51,080 nucleotides of DNA from the IMG/VR virus record IMGVR_UViG_3300028844_002676, positions 1 to 51,080 of that record, one strand, 5' to 3'. Both the position numbers and the translations under genes were made by a program. Below, piece by piece: positions 17,109 through 24,754 of the stretch. The notes under the pieces were generated by a model that saw only the letters and a program-made list of their open reading frames with translations, was not told the origin of the DNA and made no database searches. The DNA comes from a virus. The first letter of the stretch is position 1. Every line of letters begins with the position of its first letter.

Positions 17109-17519
17109 ATGTACGAGTACAAAGCAACAGTAATAAAAATCATTGATGGTGATACAGTGGACGTAGATTTAGATCTAGGTTTTGATGTCATGTTGAAAAA
17201 AGAAAGAGTTAGAATCATGGGCATAGACACGCCAGAGTCTAGAACACGTGACAAAGTAGAAAAGAAATTTGGACTAGCATCTAAGGCCAGACTCAAAGAA
17301 ATACTAGGTAAAACTACCACATTGGTTTGTCAGAAGTATGATGCCAAAGGTAAGTTTGGTCGTATACTAGGAGATTTCAAAGTAGAGCATGGACTAGCAG
17401 GACAACAGTTGATTGAAGAAGGTCATGCAGTACCATATCATGGACAAAGCAAAGAAGATGTAGACGAACTACATATGGCTAATAGAGAAAGATTAATTTC
17501 AGAGGGCAAAGTAAAATGA
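17109..17519 (+). CDS. Staphylococcal nuclease-like (thermonuclease) protein
   Basis: 136 residues, the size of mature SNase. Hydrolyses DNA or RNA with Ca2+. All signature elements are visible: IDGDTVDVDLDLGF (metal-binding Asp), RVRIMGIDTPESR (catalytic Arg and Glu, equivalents of Arg35 and Glu43), GKFGRILGDF (equivalent of Arg87), and a C-terminal LIEEGHAVPYHG segment. There is no signal peptide and no leader, although both flanking genes have leaders. It lies in an uninterrupted late operon, with ATGA overlap to the next gene. It could act in host DNA breakdown, in packaging, or be carried in the head; the sequence does not say which. Confidence 0.88.
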   Translation: MYEYKATVIKIIDGDTVDVDLDLGFDVMLKKERVRIMGIDTPESRTRDKVEKKFGLASKARLKEILGKTTTLVCQKYDAKGKFGRILGDFKVEHGLAGQQLIEEGHAVPYHGQSKEDVDELHMANRERLISEGKVK

Positions 17520-18223
17520 GAGCAAAAGACTTTATAGTGGAAAAAGTTATTACAGAAAAGAATGTACCAACTAATCCATCTAAATGGAACTACTATAAGA
17601 ATCAAGCCAAAAAGAAATTTGATGTATATCCATCAGCATATGCCAACGGTTGGGCGGCCAAAAAGTACAAAGCGGCCGGTGGTAAATGGAAAACAGAAAG
17701 TGTGGTACGTGAAAGTGTAATGGACATACTTAAAAAACATCCTCAAGCAACTGCAAAAATGAAAGCAGATGGTGATGTTGATACTGGATCAGATCTGTAT
17801 CAAGACTTGTATGCATACTATCAACAAGACATGGATTACGGCACACAGAAAGCAAGAGATGGAGATCCTGCAGAATTTATTATGAATGCACTAGATGATT
17901 TAGGTATATTTGAATCAGTGATCACTGAACTATCAGTGTCAGGTGAATCAACCAACAAGTTATTGATGTATTACACTAAATTTAAAAACGCAGTCACTGC
18001 CAATGAAAAACGTGTGTTAGATGCAATTTCAAAAGAACTTGAAAAAAGAAAAGTTAATTACAAACAACCATTGGCGGCAGATCAGTATACCACTGAAGCA
18101 GAACAATCACCTTATGCAATAGGCATGGCCAAGGCTATGAAAATGTACAAGGACAAACCACCACTGGCAAAGAAGACAATTAAAAAAGCACACGAGATTG
18201 CTAAAGCAATTCAGAAAGACTAA
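17516..18223 (+). CDS. Leader-bearing protein with KVYPSAYANGWAAK-type domain
   Basis: 235 residues. The leader MRAKDFIVEKVITEK fits the capsid-targeting pattern, with possible cuts after IVE or ITE. Residues 20-60 hold WNYYKNQAKKKFDVYPSAYA followed by NGWAAKKYKAAGGKW, a small conserved domain widespread in marine phage genomes (DUF5872-like). A helical middle (YQDLYAYYQQDMDYG, then EFIMNALDDLGIF) and a Lys-rich C-terminus follow. The N-terminal element recurs in phage head proteins, so I infer an internal, DNA-associated protein. Start and stop both overlap neighbours by four bases or one base, so expression is tightly coupled to the nuclease-like gene. Confidence 0.6.
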   Translation: MRAKDFIVEKVITEKNVPTNPSKWNYYKNQAKKKFDVYPSAYANGWAAKKYKAAGGKWKTESVVRESVMDILKKHPQATAKMKADGDVDTGSDLYQDLYAYYQQDMDYGTQKARDGDPAEFIMNALDDLGIFESVITELSVSGESTNKLLMYYTKFKNAVTANEKRVLDAISKELEKRKVNYKQPLAADQYTTEAEQSPYAIGMAKAMKMYKDKPPLAKKTIKKAHEIAKAIQKD

Positions 18224-18909
18224 TGAGAGCCATAGAGTTCACAGAAGCAAAAAAGTCTTGTCCAACGGCTACCCAAGATTTAGCAGTAAACACAGAAAAT
18301 AGAGATAGAACTATCAAGCAGTTTAACTATGGTCCTCTCAATGTAGATGTACCTGGTGATTATTGGGATAAAATTGCTGAGTTTTGGAAAACCACTGTAG
18401 AAGCGGCCAAGGCTGCCAATTGCTCAAACTGCATAGCATTTGATATATCACCTAACATGAAAGACTGTATGCCTGGCGATACATTTGATGATGACGGTGA
18501 ATTAGGGTATTGTTGGATGCATCATTTCAAATGTCATTCAGCAAGAACATGTCACACATGGGCCAAAGGTGGACCTATCAAAGACAATGATGAATCAGCA
18601 GAATGGCAAGGCAAAGCATTTGGAGTCATGGAAGATTTACGTGACTGGTTTGGCACTGGTAAAAAAGGTGGAGCCGGTGGCGGTGGTTGGGATAGATACA
18701 ACACCAAAGGTGAACGTATAGGCAAGTGTGGTGATTCCAAAGAATCTGAAGGCAAACCTAAATGTTTATCAAAATCCAAAGCGGCCAAGTTAAGAGCCAA
18801 AGGCGGTAAGAAAGCCATTGCACAAGCAGTGAACAGAAAACGTAGAAATGACCCTGACAAAGATCGTAAGGGCAAAGCCAAAAACGTATCCAACAAATAC
18901 AAAAAGTAA
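18223..18909 (+). CDS. Leader-bearing cysteine-cluster protein, possibly HiPIP-like, with basic tail
   Basis: 228 residues. The short leader MRAIEFTEAKK is related to its neighbours. Residues 65-110 contain seven cysteines: CSNC, DC, GYC, then KCHSARTC ahead of a GGP turn. The C-x2-C ... C ... C pattern with surrounding aromatic residues (AFDISPN, WMHHF) recalls high-potential iron-sulfur proteins. After a Gly-rich linker comes a conserved basic tail (GWDRYNTKGERIGKCGDS and AVNRKRRNDPDKDRKGKA) shared by many marine phage proteins. A redox or metal-binding protein carried in the head is an attractive but unproven reading. Last gene of the leader-bearing run. Confidence 0.55.
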   Translation: MRAIEFTEAKKSCPTATQDLAVNTENRDRTIKQFNYGPLNVDVPGDYWDKIAEFWKTTVEAAKAANCSNCIAFDISPNMKDCMPGDTFDDDGELGYCWMHHFKCHSARTCHTWAKGGPIKDNDESAEWQGKAFGVMEDLRDWFGTGKKGGAGGGGWDRYNTKGERIGKCGDSKESEGKPKCLSKSKAAKLRAKGGKKAIAQAVNRKRRNDPDKDRKGKAKNVSNKYKK

Positions 18910-18946
18910 CCACTTTACATTATATTATTAACTGACAATACCAACT

Positions 18947-18954
18947 GGTAAATA
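18947..18954 (+). promoter_or_regulatory. Late box with 5-base spacing to ATG (leaderless type), radical SAM gene
   Basis: GGTAAATA, then TCATT, then the ATG at 18960. No Shine-Dalgarno. The first T of the NATAAATA consensus is replaced. Confidence 0.45.
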
Positions 18955-18959
18955 TCATT

Positions 18960-20468
18960 ATGTTAGATTTACTATTGCTGAATGTTCCACGTATTAGTTT
19001 GGTATACCCTCCAGCCGGTACTAGTTTACTAAAAGGTGTGGTAGAACAACAAGGCTTCACATGTAAAGTAAAAGATGCAAACTTTGAACTACTAGACAGT
19101 ATCAAAGACCAAGAAGATAACTTTGAAACTATCACAAACTATTTCACTATACCTAATGCAAAACTCAACAATCAATGTCAACAAATCATTGATGATTGGT
19201 ACCTTAATCTAGTAAATTATATATTAGATATTAATCCTGCTCATGTAGGTATTAGTGTGTTTACATTTGAGTGTCAGGTTGCCACACGAGATTTATGTAC
19301 TTTACTAAAAAAAGCATCATTCAAAGGCAAAGTAATTGTTGGCGGAGCAGGTTTAAGCACCACAGGTATAGCAACGCAAATCAATGACTTTGGTAATATG
19401 TTATTAGAAACCAAACTTGTTGATTACTATGTTAGAGGTGAAGGTGAAAATGCACTAGTAGATATTCTAAAAGAAAATAAAACAGGTGATGGCATAAACA
19501 ATGACAACTATGTGCAAATTGAAGATTTAGATGCTTTGGCATATCCTAACTATGATGATGTGATTGAATATGGATACCACTACACCATAGATAAAATACA
19601 ACTGCCTATTACTACCAGTAGAGGATGTGTTAGACGTTGTTCATTTTGTGACATACATGCTTTTTGGAAGAAATACACTTACAGGTCAGGAGATTCAGTG
19701 GCCAAAGAAATGATCACACATTATGAAAAATATGGAGTACGTGATTTTTATTTCACTGACAGTTTAATAAATGGCAACCTAAAATGTTTTAGACGACTGT
19801 GTGAGTGTTTGGTCAAATATTATGAAGACAACAAACTTCCTGATAAATTCTTTAGTTGGGGAGGACAATGGATTGTAAGAACAGAAAAACAACTGTCACC
19901 GGATGATTATAAACAAGCGGCAAGAAGTGGATTAAATGGATTGCCCATGGGTATAGAAAGTTTAAGTTATCAAATAAGAAAAGACATGAACAAAGGTTTT
20001 AGACCTGAAGACTTGGATTATACTCTTGAGCAATTTAGACTACATGGAATTAATTGTTACTTTTTAATGATAGTAGGGTACCCAACAGAACGAGATGAAC
20101 ATCATATGGAGACTTTGGAACAGTTTATGAAGTATCAAGGTTATGCCATAGACGGTACTATTTTTGGTGTTAATTTAGGAGGAACTTTGAGTATAGACGA
20201 AGGTTCTCCATTACACAAAGGACATTTAACTCATGGCTTAGAACCCACAGCAGATAACAACGAGTTATTTGGATTGGACTGGGTCAGTAAAGATAATCCT
20301 GAATTAACATTATTGGAAAGAATTAACAGAAGAATAGACATACAAGAACTGCTAATGGAACTAGGGTATAATGTATGGAATGGCAATCATCAATTAACAA
20401 GACTGAAAGCAAGTTATGAACGTATTAAACAAAATACCTATCACTTTAAAAATAAATTACAAGCATAG
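18960..20468 (+). CDS. B12-binding-domain radical SAM enzyme
   Basis: 502 residues. Residues 1-180 are a cobalamin-binding-type Rossmann domain (YPPAGTSLLKGVVEQQG, then VGISVFTFE, then KVIVGGAGLS and VRGEGENALVDIL). The radical SAM core follows with the iron-sulfur motif RGCVRRCSFCDIHAFWKKY, the three cysteines at about 223, 227 and 230, then SWGGQW, MGIESLSYQIRKDMNKG and a YFLMIVGYPTERDE strand. The family carries out methylations, ring contractions and other difficult chemistry on sugars, lipids and peptides; the substrate here is unknown. The gene opens a seven- to eight-gene enzyme cluster placed inside the late structural region. The end overlaps the next gene by 53 bases. Full length and apparently intact. 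Confidence 0.88.
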   Translation: MLDLLLLNVPRISLVYPPAGTSLLKGVVEQQGFTCKVKDANFELLDSIKDQEDNFETITNYFTIPNAKLNNQCQQIIDDWYLNLVNYILDINPAHVGISVFTFECQVATRDLCTLLKKASFKGKVIVGGAGLSTTGIATQINDFGNMLLETKLVDYYVRGEGENALVDILKENKTGDGINNDNYVQIEDLDALAYPNYDDVIEYGYHYTIDKIQLPITTSRGCVRRCSFCDIHAFWKKYTYRSGDSVAKEMITHYEKYGVRDFYFTDSLINGNLKCFRRLCECLVKYYEDNKLPDKFFSWGGQWIVRTEKQLSPDDYKQAARSGLNGLPMGIESLSYQIRKDMNKGFRPEDLDYTLEQFRLHGINCYFLMIVGYPTERDEHHMETLEQFMKYQGYAIDGTIFGVNLGGTLSIDEGSPLHKGHLTHGLEPTADNNELFGLDWVSKDNPELTLLERINRRIDIQELLMELGYNVWNGNHQLTRLKASYERIKQNTYHFKNKLQA

Positions 20469-20928
20469 CGAAAACGCCAATGGCTGGCCACTATGTAGAA
20501 TATTATGGAACAATCAACAAGTAGCCAACTTTGAAGCCAGTGGGTCCGAAATTGAAATTCCTATAAGTCCTAAAGCCAACGGATACAGCACATTAATTGT
20601 GGAACACTACGGAAAAAATGCATACACTGAACATGACAAGTTTATAGAAGTTGTAGATATGCGAATCAATAACATTACGTTGAAACATATTTTATGGGAA
20701 TGCACACAATATCCTATAGTAGCACCATGGGATGAACCATTCCAGCAAGACGGTAATCTATACCTTGGCCATAATGGACACATTGTATGGAAGTTCAAAA
20801 ATCCTTTGTTGTTAGACATACAAAAAAGATTAAAAGTGTGGACTCGTACACAAGAAGGACAGGAAAGTACCAAAGAAGTACTAGACGAAATCAAAGAGTA
20901 TTTTAGGAAAGAAAGAGATGGACAATAG
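20416..20928 (+). CDS. Unknown protein of the radical SAM cluster
   Basis: 170 residues from ATG 20416, the only ATG before residue 80, giving a 53-base overlap with the radical SAM gene. The first 80 residues alternate short strands (GWPLCRILWNNQQVANFEAS, then IEIPISP, then STLIVEHYGKNA), suggesting a beta-sandwich of carbohydrate-binding type. The second half has aromatic and proline-rich loops and a charged C-terminal helix. I know similar proteins in marine phage glycan clusters without assigned activity. Overlap with the next radical SAM gene is 11 bases. Possibly a substrate-holding partner of the two radical SAM enzymes; this is inference from position only. Confidence 0.5.
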   Translation: MNVLNKIPITLKINYKHSENANGWPLCRILWNNQQVANFEASGSEIEIPISPKANGYSTLIVEHYGKNAYTEHDKFIEVVDMRINNITLKHILWECTQYPIVAPWDEPFQQDGNLYLGHNGHIVWKFKNPLLLDIQKRLKVWTRTQEGQESTKEVLDEIKEYFRKERDGQ

Positions 20929-21964
20929 ACCATTTATTAATCAAGGACATTTTCATATTACCAATGTGTGTAACTACAACTGTGTTGGATGTAATAAATT
21001 TAATAATTTTAATTTTACAGGTTTTCAGAAGTGGAGTGACTACAAAGATGTCTACACTGATTGGTCCAAGCGAATACGAATCAGATCTGTTCTGAGTTTG
21101 ATTGGAGGAGAGCCTACACTGAATCCCACAATGTTAGAATGGATGGATGGTATAGGTGAACTATGGCCAGAAACTAAAAAACAAATTACCACAAACAGTA
21201 CCACATTTGATAGAATACTCACAGATGAGTTTTACGAACTAATGATTCGACACAACTGGGTCATACAATCCAGCATACATAATATGAATAGAAAAAATAT
21301 TATATTAGAACAAATCAACAACTTTCTTCGACCGCCAATAACAGTAAAAAGAAAAAGATTAGAATCACATTATAATGCTGATAATGACTTTGTGAAATCA
21401 TATAACAAAATCAAAGATCCAAATTGGCCTGTTATTACCAGAATACAAGATTGGAATACATTGCCCACACGCATACAAACAGAATGTGAAACAGTGCATG
21501 GATTCTCTCCAAGTATTTTAATGGATTCAGATGCTGACTTTTACTTTATAGATGTCAATGGAGCAAAATTCCATGTAAGAAAAGAAGATCAGTTTTCAAC
21601 TCCATCATTGATCATGAACAGTAATAATATAACATTACACAACAGTGATCGTGAACAAGCACATCAAACCTGTGATAACAAATACTGTCATAACTTTGTG
21701 CGTGGCAAATTATATAAATGTGCTCCTGTGGCATTATGGACTGAGTTTGATCAGCAGTTTGGACTTACACTAGATGATCTTGATAGACATTTAATGCAGT
21801 CATACAATCCAGCAACGGTAGATATGTCGCAAGAAGCACTAGAAGAATTCACAGGCAATCTGCGTAAATCAATACCACAATGCAAATTCTGTCCAGAAAA
21901 ATTTGTGCAACACAAGATATTTCCTGAAATAGGCAAAAAGCATATCTTACCAAAAATAACATGA
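20918..21964 (+). CDS. Radical SAM enzyme with C-terminal cysteine cluster (SPASM-like)
   Basis: 348 residues. The iron-sulfur motif is NVCNYNCVGCNKF with Cys18, Cys22 and Cys25, followed by SLIGGEPTLNP (the GGE motif that binds SAM) and TTNSTTF. The C-terminal third has further cysteines (QTCDNKYCHNF, then LYKCAPVALW, then PQCKFCPEK), consistent with an auxiliary cluster of SPASM or twitch type. Such enzymes modify peptides or act in sugar and cofactor synthesis. Position downstream of the B12-type radical SAM and upstream of an oxygenase-like gene and a sulfotransferase points to one pathway. The insertion between the GGE motif and the cysteine cluster is unusually long. Confidence 0.85.
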   Translation: MDNRPFINQGHFHITNVCNYNCVGCNKFNNFNFTGFQKWSDYKDVYTDWSKRIRIRSVLSLIGGEPTLNPTMLEWMDGIGELWPETKKQITTNSTTFDRILTDEFYELMIRHNWVIQSSIHNMNRKNIILEQINNFLRPPITVKRKRLESHYNADNDFVKSYNKIKDPNWPVITRIQDWNTLPTRIQTECETVHGFSPSILMDSDADFYFIDVNGAKFHVRKEDQFSTPSLIMNSNNITLHNSDREQAHQTCDNKYCHNFVRGKLYKCAPVALWTEFDQQFGLTLDDLDRHLMQSYNPATVDMSQEALEEFTGNLRKSIPQCKFCPEKFVQHKIFPEIGKKHILPKIT

Positions 21965-22017
21965 ATAGTAATATGAGAGCAAAAGAGTTTTTTAAATGTT
22001 TAACTATAAATTCATAG
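21961..22017 (+). other. Tiny reading frame with orphan capsid-leader-like sequence
   Basis: An 18-codon frame (MNSN then MRAKEFFKC, stop at 22017) overlaps the stop of the radical SAM gene and the start of the oxygenase-like gene. From the ATG at 21973 its first six codons are almost identical in DNA to the leader of the gene at 17516. It may be a decapitated remnant of a leader-bearing gene, or a translation-coupling device. Low certainty. Confidence 0.3.
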
Positions 22018-22532
22018 AGTTACCCAAACTTGATATTATTCAACAACATGTGTGGAATGATTGGTTCCATATGGATATTGATGATGATAGATTCTGGCCA
22101 CAGGATAAACGAGATTGGGAGCATTATTCTGAACTAGTTGAAGCAGTGGAAACTGTGATGGACTGGGGTAAAGTATGGTATGTGGCATTGGTCACTGTGA
22201 ATCCTAATTCAAGATTGCCCATACACACAGACGGAGGCGAGAATGATAAACGCAACCCATATGCATTAAACATTCCCATACATAATTGTAAAGACACATA
22301 TACTCCATTTTACAGAGTATTAGATCCAGATTACAAACCTGTGCCCACAACTACATTTGGTAAAACTGATTTGTATTTGGATTATCCTGAAGATCAAGTG
22401 GAAGAAGTAGACAGAATGTATCTAACACAACCAGCATACTTTAGACATCAAATGATACACTCTGTGATTAATCCTACTAATTCATTAAGAGTAGCATTGT
22501 CTATTAGATTTACGGAGAATATCAATGTATGA
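21996..22532 (+). CDS. Fe(II)/2-oxoglutarate-type oxygenase-like protein
   Basis: 178 residues. A double-stranded beta-helix dioxygenase is suggested by PIHTDGG (His77 and Asp79 as the H-x-D iron ligands), a distal MIHSVIN (His155) and Arg165 in NSLRVALSIRF, the spacing expected for the 2-oxoglutarate-binding arginine. Length fits the aspartyl-hydroxylase-like or phage P4H-like branch. There is no clear Shine-Dalgarno before the ATG at 21996; translation may be coupled to the tiny frame at 21961. The stop overlaps the sulfotransferase start by 8 bases. Probably hydroxylates a small molecule, peptide or sugar made by the neighbouring enzymes. Confidence 0.68.
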   Translation: MFNYKFIELPKLDIIQQHVWNDWFHMDIDDDRFWPQDKRDWEHYSELVEAVETVMDWGKVWYVALVTVNPNSRLPIHTDGGENDKRNPYALNIPIHNCKDTYTPFYRVLDPDYKPVPTTTFGKTDLYLDYPEDQVEEVDRMYLTQPAYFRHQMIHSVINPTNSLRVALSIRFTENINV

Positions 22533-23202
22533 ACAACTAGGCCAACACATGGCGGAACGTTTTTCCATTGGTGGAGGAATGTTATCTCCAGACAAATCAT
22601 ATGTGATGATAAACATACCAAAAAATGCTTCATCATATGTCAGCACTTGGCTTAATGAAAATGGGTGGTCATTTATTGATTATACACATCATGATGATTT
22701 AATCAGTCGAGTAAAAACAGTGGGAGTTATACTAAGAGATCCAATTAATAGATTTTGTACAGGGTTCACACAATATTTTAAATCAAACATTGTATCTCCT
22801 CCCTGGCAAGTAAAAAGTCAAGCATTTACTATTGAAGATATCACAAACATGTGGCCTGCTATAGAAAGAATCATGTGTGACGTGGGCATATTGTTTGACG
22901 ATCATACCATGCCACAGTATTATTTTTATGAGTCTTTTTTGCCTAATGTTGCAAGAGAATACTTTTATTGTAACGGCAGTCTGGAATCAACACTACAAAA
23001 ACATTTTAACCTTAACACAGCCGGTGATAAAGCAGAACAAGATGCCAATGTCACAGCAATCAAGATTGAACAATTACCTAAACAAATCATGCAACTGGTT
23101 AAATCAAGTGTGGAAAAGCCTGAGATTAAAGCAAGACTGATGCAAATGCTACAACGAGATTATCAGAAAATAATGTCCACACAGTTTATCAGATATAAGT
23201 AA
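22525..23202 (+). CDS. Sulfotransferase-like protein
   Basis: 225 residues. Transfers sulfate from PAPS to a hydroxyl or amine, typically on carbohydrates. The 5'-phosphosulfate-binding loop is NIPKNASSYVSTWL (residues 30-43; the family has PK.GS/AS). The 3'-phosphate-binding region is VILRDPINRFCTGFTQY (residues 68-84; the family has RDP..R..S..). A later DDHTMPQYYF resembles the H-x-x-P-Q-x segment of carbohydrate sulfotransferases. Coupled to the oxygenase-like gene, and preceded by GGAG. In a phage this suggests a sulfated sugar or modified tail glycan, or modification of a host surface polymer. Assignment is good, substrate unknown. Confidence 0.78.
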   Translation: MYEQLGQHMAERFSIGGGMLSPDKSYVMINIPKNASSYVSTWLNENGWSFIDYTHHDDLISRVKTVGVILRDPINRFCTGFTQYFKSNIVSPPWQVKSQAFTIEDITNMWPAIERIMCDVGILFDDHTMPQYYFYESFLPNVAREYFYCNGSLESTLQKHFNLNTAGDKAEQDANVTAIKIEQLPKQIMQLVKSSVEKPEIKARLMQMLQRDYQKIMSTQFIRYK

Positions 23203-23223
23203 TTACACACAAAAGGAACAATT

Positions 23224-23874
23224 ATGATTGATATAAAGAAAATGAAAGCATATTATAATCACGTATTAGATCAAGTGTATGCTGAAACAGAATCACCATT
23301 TCACAAGCAACTGACTGCGGAAGTATATGAAAAAATCATACAACCACTGAACATAGATAAGAATGCTCAAATACTGGATGTAGGATGCGGACCTGGATAT
23401 TTTTTAGAGCATTGTAAACAAGATGGGTATAAAAATGCATCAGGCACAGTAGGAACCAAAGATGAACTCAAAGCCTTGAAAGCAAAAAAACTCAAAGCCA
23501 GTATTCAAGACATTTCATTTTTGTCTAATAAAGATGATTCCATAGATTTTATATTCTGTAGACAAGTGTTGGAACATTCACCTTGGCCATATATCACACT
23601 GATGGAATACAACAGAGTGTTGAAGATGGGTGCAAAAATGTACATTGAAATGCCTGAACCTAATTCAGATGATAGAATGCATGAAAACAATGTGAATCAT
23701 TATTCAGTGATGGGTAATAGAATGGTACACTGTTTGATTGCTAGAGCAGGTTTTAAAATTGATGGCGCCTTTAATTTAGATTTGCCTATAGTCAATCATG
23801 AAACAGGTAAAAAGATGCGTGAAACAGGGTTTGGAGTAATAGCAATTAAAGAAGCACACTGCCCTACTAAATAG
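23224..23874 (+). CDS. SAM-dependent methyltransferase (class I)
   Basis: 216 residues. Motif I is ILDVGCGPGYFLEHC (residues 50-64). An acidic loop typical of motif II is not sharp, but SIDFIFCRQVLEHSPWP (motif IV and post-IV) and LKMGAKMYIEMPEPNSDD follow in the order of class I methyltransferases of the Methyltransf_11/23 type. A strong AAAGGA Shine-Dalgarno precedes the ATG. Target unknown; small-molecule or sugar O-methylation fits its place after the sulfotransferase. The stop overlaps a leaderless-type late box for the next small gene. Confidence 0.85.
   Translation: MIDIKKMKAYYNHVLDQVYAETESPFHKQLTAEVYEKIIQPLNIDKNAQILDVGCGPGYFLEHCKQDGYKNASGTVGTKDELKALKAKKLKASIQDISFLSNKDDSIDFIFCRQVLEHSPWPYITLMEYNRVLKMGAKMYIEMPEPNSDDRMHENNVNHYSVMGNRMVHCLIARAGFKIDGAFNLDLPIVNHETGKKMRETGFGVIAIKEAHCPTK
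23866..23873 (+). promoter_or_regulatory. Late box with 5-base spacing to ATG (leaderless type)
   Basis: ACTAAATA, then GTAGT, then the ATG at 23879. The core overlaps the end of the methyltransferase gene. No Shine-Dalgarno. Confidence 0.45.
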
Positions 23875-23878
23875 TAGT

Positions 23879-24076
23879 ATGGATATCAATGATTTAAAAA
23901 AATTAGCAGGCACGGACAAAGTGCAATCATCCATGGGTGAAAACATTTCTAATGTAGCATCTGAAAAGTCTGCATATCAACGCAAACACAATATTAAAGC
24001 AGGAACCAAAGAATGGTTTAAACTATGGTTTGCACAACCTGGATTAACAGGCGAAAATCCAATGCCAAAAAAATAA
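23879..24076 (+). CDS. Small conserved marine phage protein
   Basis: 65 residues. Sequence MDINDLKKLAG at the start, a polar middle (SSMGENISNVAS) and WFKLWFAQPGLTGENPMPKK at the end, with three aromatic residues in a short amphipathic helix. I recognise the type in marine T4-like phages, often near virion genes, but no function is known. The predicted leaderless late start suggests late expression. Two bases separate it from the SGNH-like gene, which starts with TTG and probably depends on translation coupling to it. Confidence 0.55.
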   Translation: MDINDLKKLAGTDKVQSSMGENISNVASEKSAYQRKHNIKAGTKEWFKLWFAQPGLTGENPMPKK

Positions 24077-24077
24077 T

Positions 24078-24746
24078 TTGTTGCAACATACTAATGTAAA
24101 ATTTGCCAACCAAGTAGTTTACTGGAATGGCACAGACACATATGAGTTGTGGGAAAAAAATTTAAAAGATTCAGAAAAATACCAATATCTTAGTAATCAA
24201 AATTGGTTATACGAACATGCCATTGAATACAGATTCAACAGTGCAGGATTTCGTTGTGTGCATGAGTTTAACAATGATCCATGCAATATTGCATTAGGTT
24301 GTAGTCACACACAGGGCATTGGAGTTTCATTGGGACAAACATGGTCAGCACACATACCTAACTGTTTGAATTTAGGTGTAGGTGGAGCCAGTTTAGATAC
24401 ATGCTTTAGAGTGTTAGAGTTTGCTATTGATAATCTCAATATTGATACAGTGTATGTACTAGAACCACAACCACAAAGAGTAGAGTTATATCTTGATGAG
24501 TGGAAAGTGATCACACATCATAAACCCAATGAGTTTTACAAACAGTGGATCAATGCTGATGAAAACTGGCAGATGCAACTTAAAAAGAATAGACTCAGTA
24601 TGCAACATTTATGCACAACCAATGACATTGAGTTGAAAATGTTAGAACTCACAGATATTAAAGCACCATCTGATCGTGGCAGAGACTTTGCACACTCAGG
24701 GCCAAAATGGCATAAATCTGTAGCACACCACTTCCTGAATCAATAA
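24078..24746 (+). CDS. SGNH/GDSL hydrolase-like protein
   Basis: 222 residues starting at TTG 24078 (no ATG is available in frame before the conserved region). The catalytic serine block is IALGCSHTQGIGV (Ser76 in the G-x-S-x-T context). The Gly block is NLGVGGASLDTCF, and a C-terminal GRDFAHSGPKWHKSV provides the D-x-x-H pair. This order fits SGNH hydrolases acting as esterases on acylated sugars. Many tail-associated or glycan-modifying phage enzymes belong here. Last gene of the enzyme cluster; the stop is embedded in the late box of gp17. De-acetylation or other tailoring of a glycan is the inference. Confidence 0.68.
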   Translation: MLQHTNVKFANQVVYWNGTDTYELWEKNLKDSEKYQYLSNQNWLYEHAIEYRFNSAGFRCVHEFNNDPCNIALGCSHTQGIGVSLGQTWSAHIPNCLNLGVGGASLDTCFRVLEFAIDNLNIDTVYVLEPQPQRVELYLDEWKVITHHKPNEFYKQWINADENWQMQLKKNRLSMQHLCTTNDIELKMLELTDIKAPSDRGRDFAHSGPKWHKSVAHHFLNQ

Positions 24747-24749
24747 ATA
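24742..24749 (+). promoter_or_regulatory. Late box with 5-base spacing to ATG (leaderless type), gp17
   Basis: AATAAATA, then ATATT, then the ATG at 24755. The TAA of the upstream stop lies inside the box. No Shine-Dalgarno. Confidence 0.6.
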
Positions 24750-24754
24750 ATATT

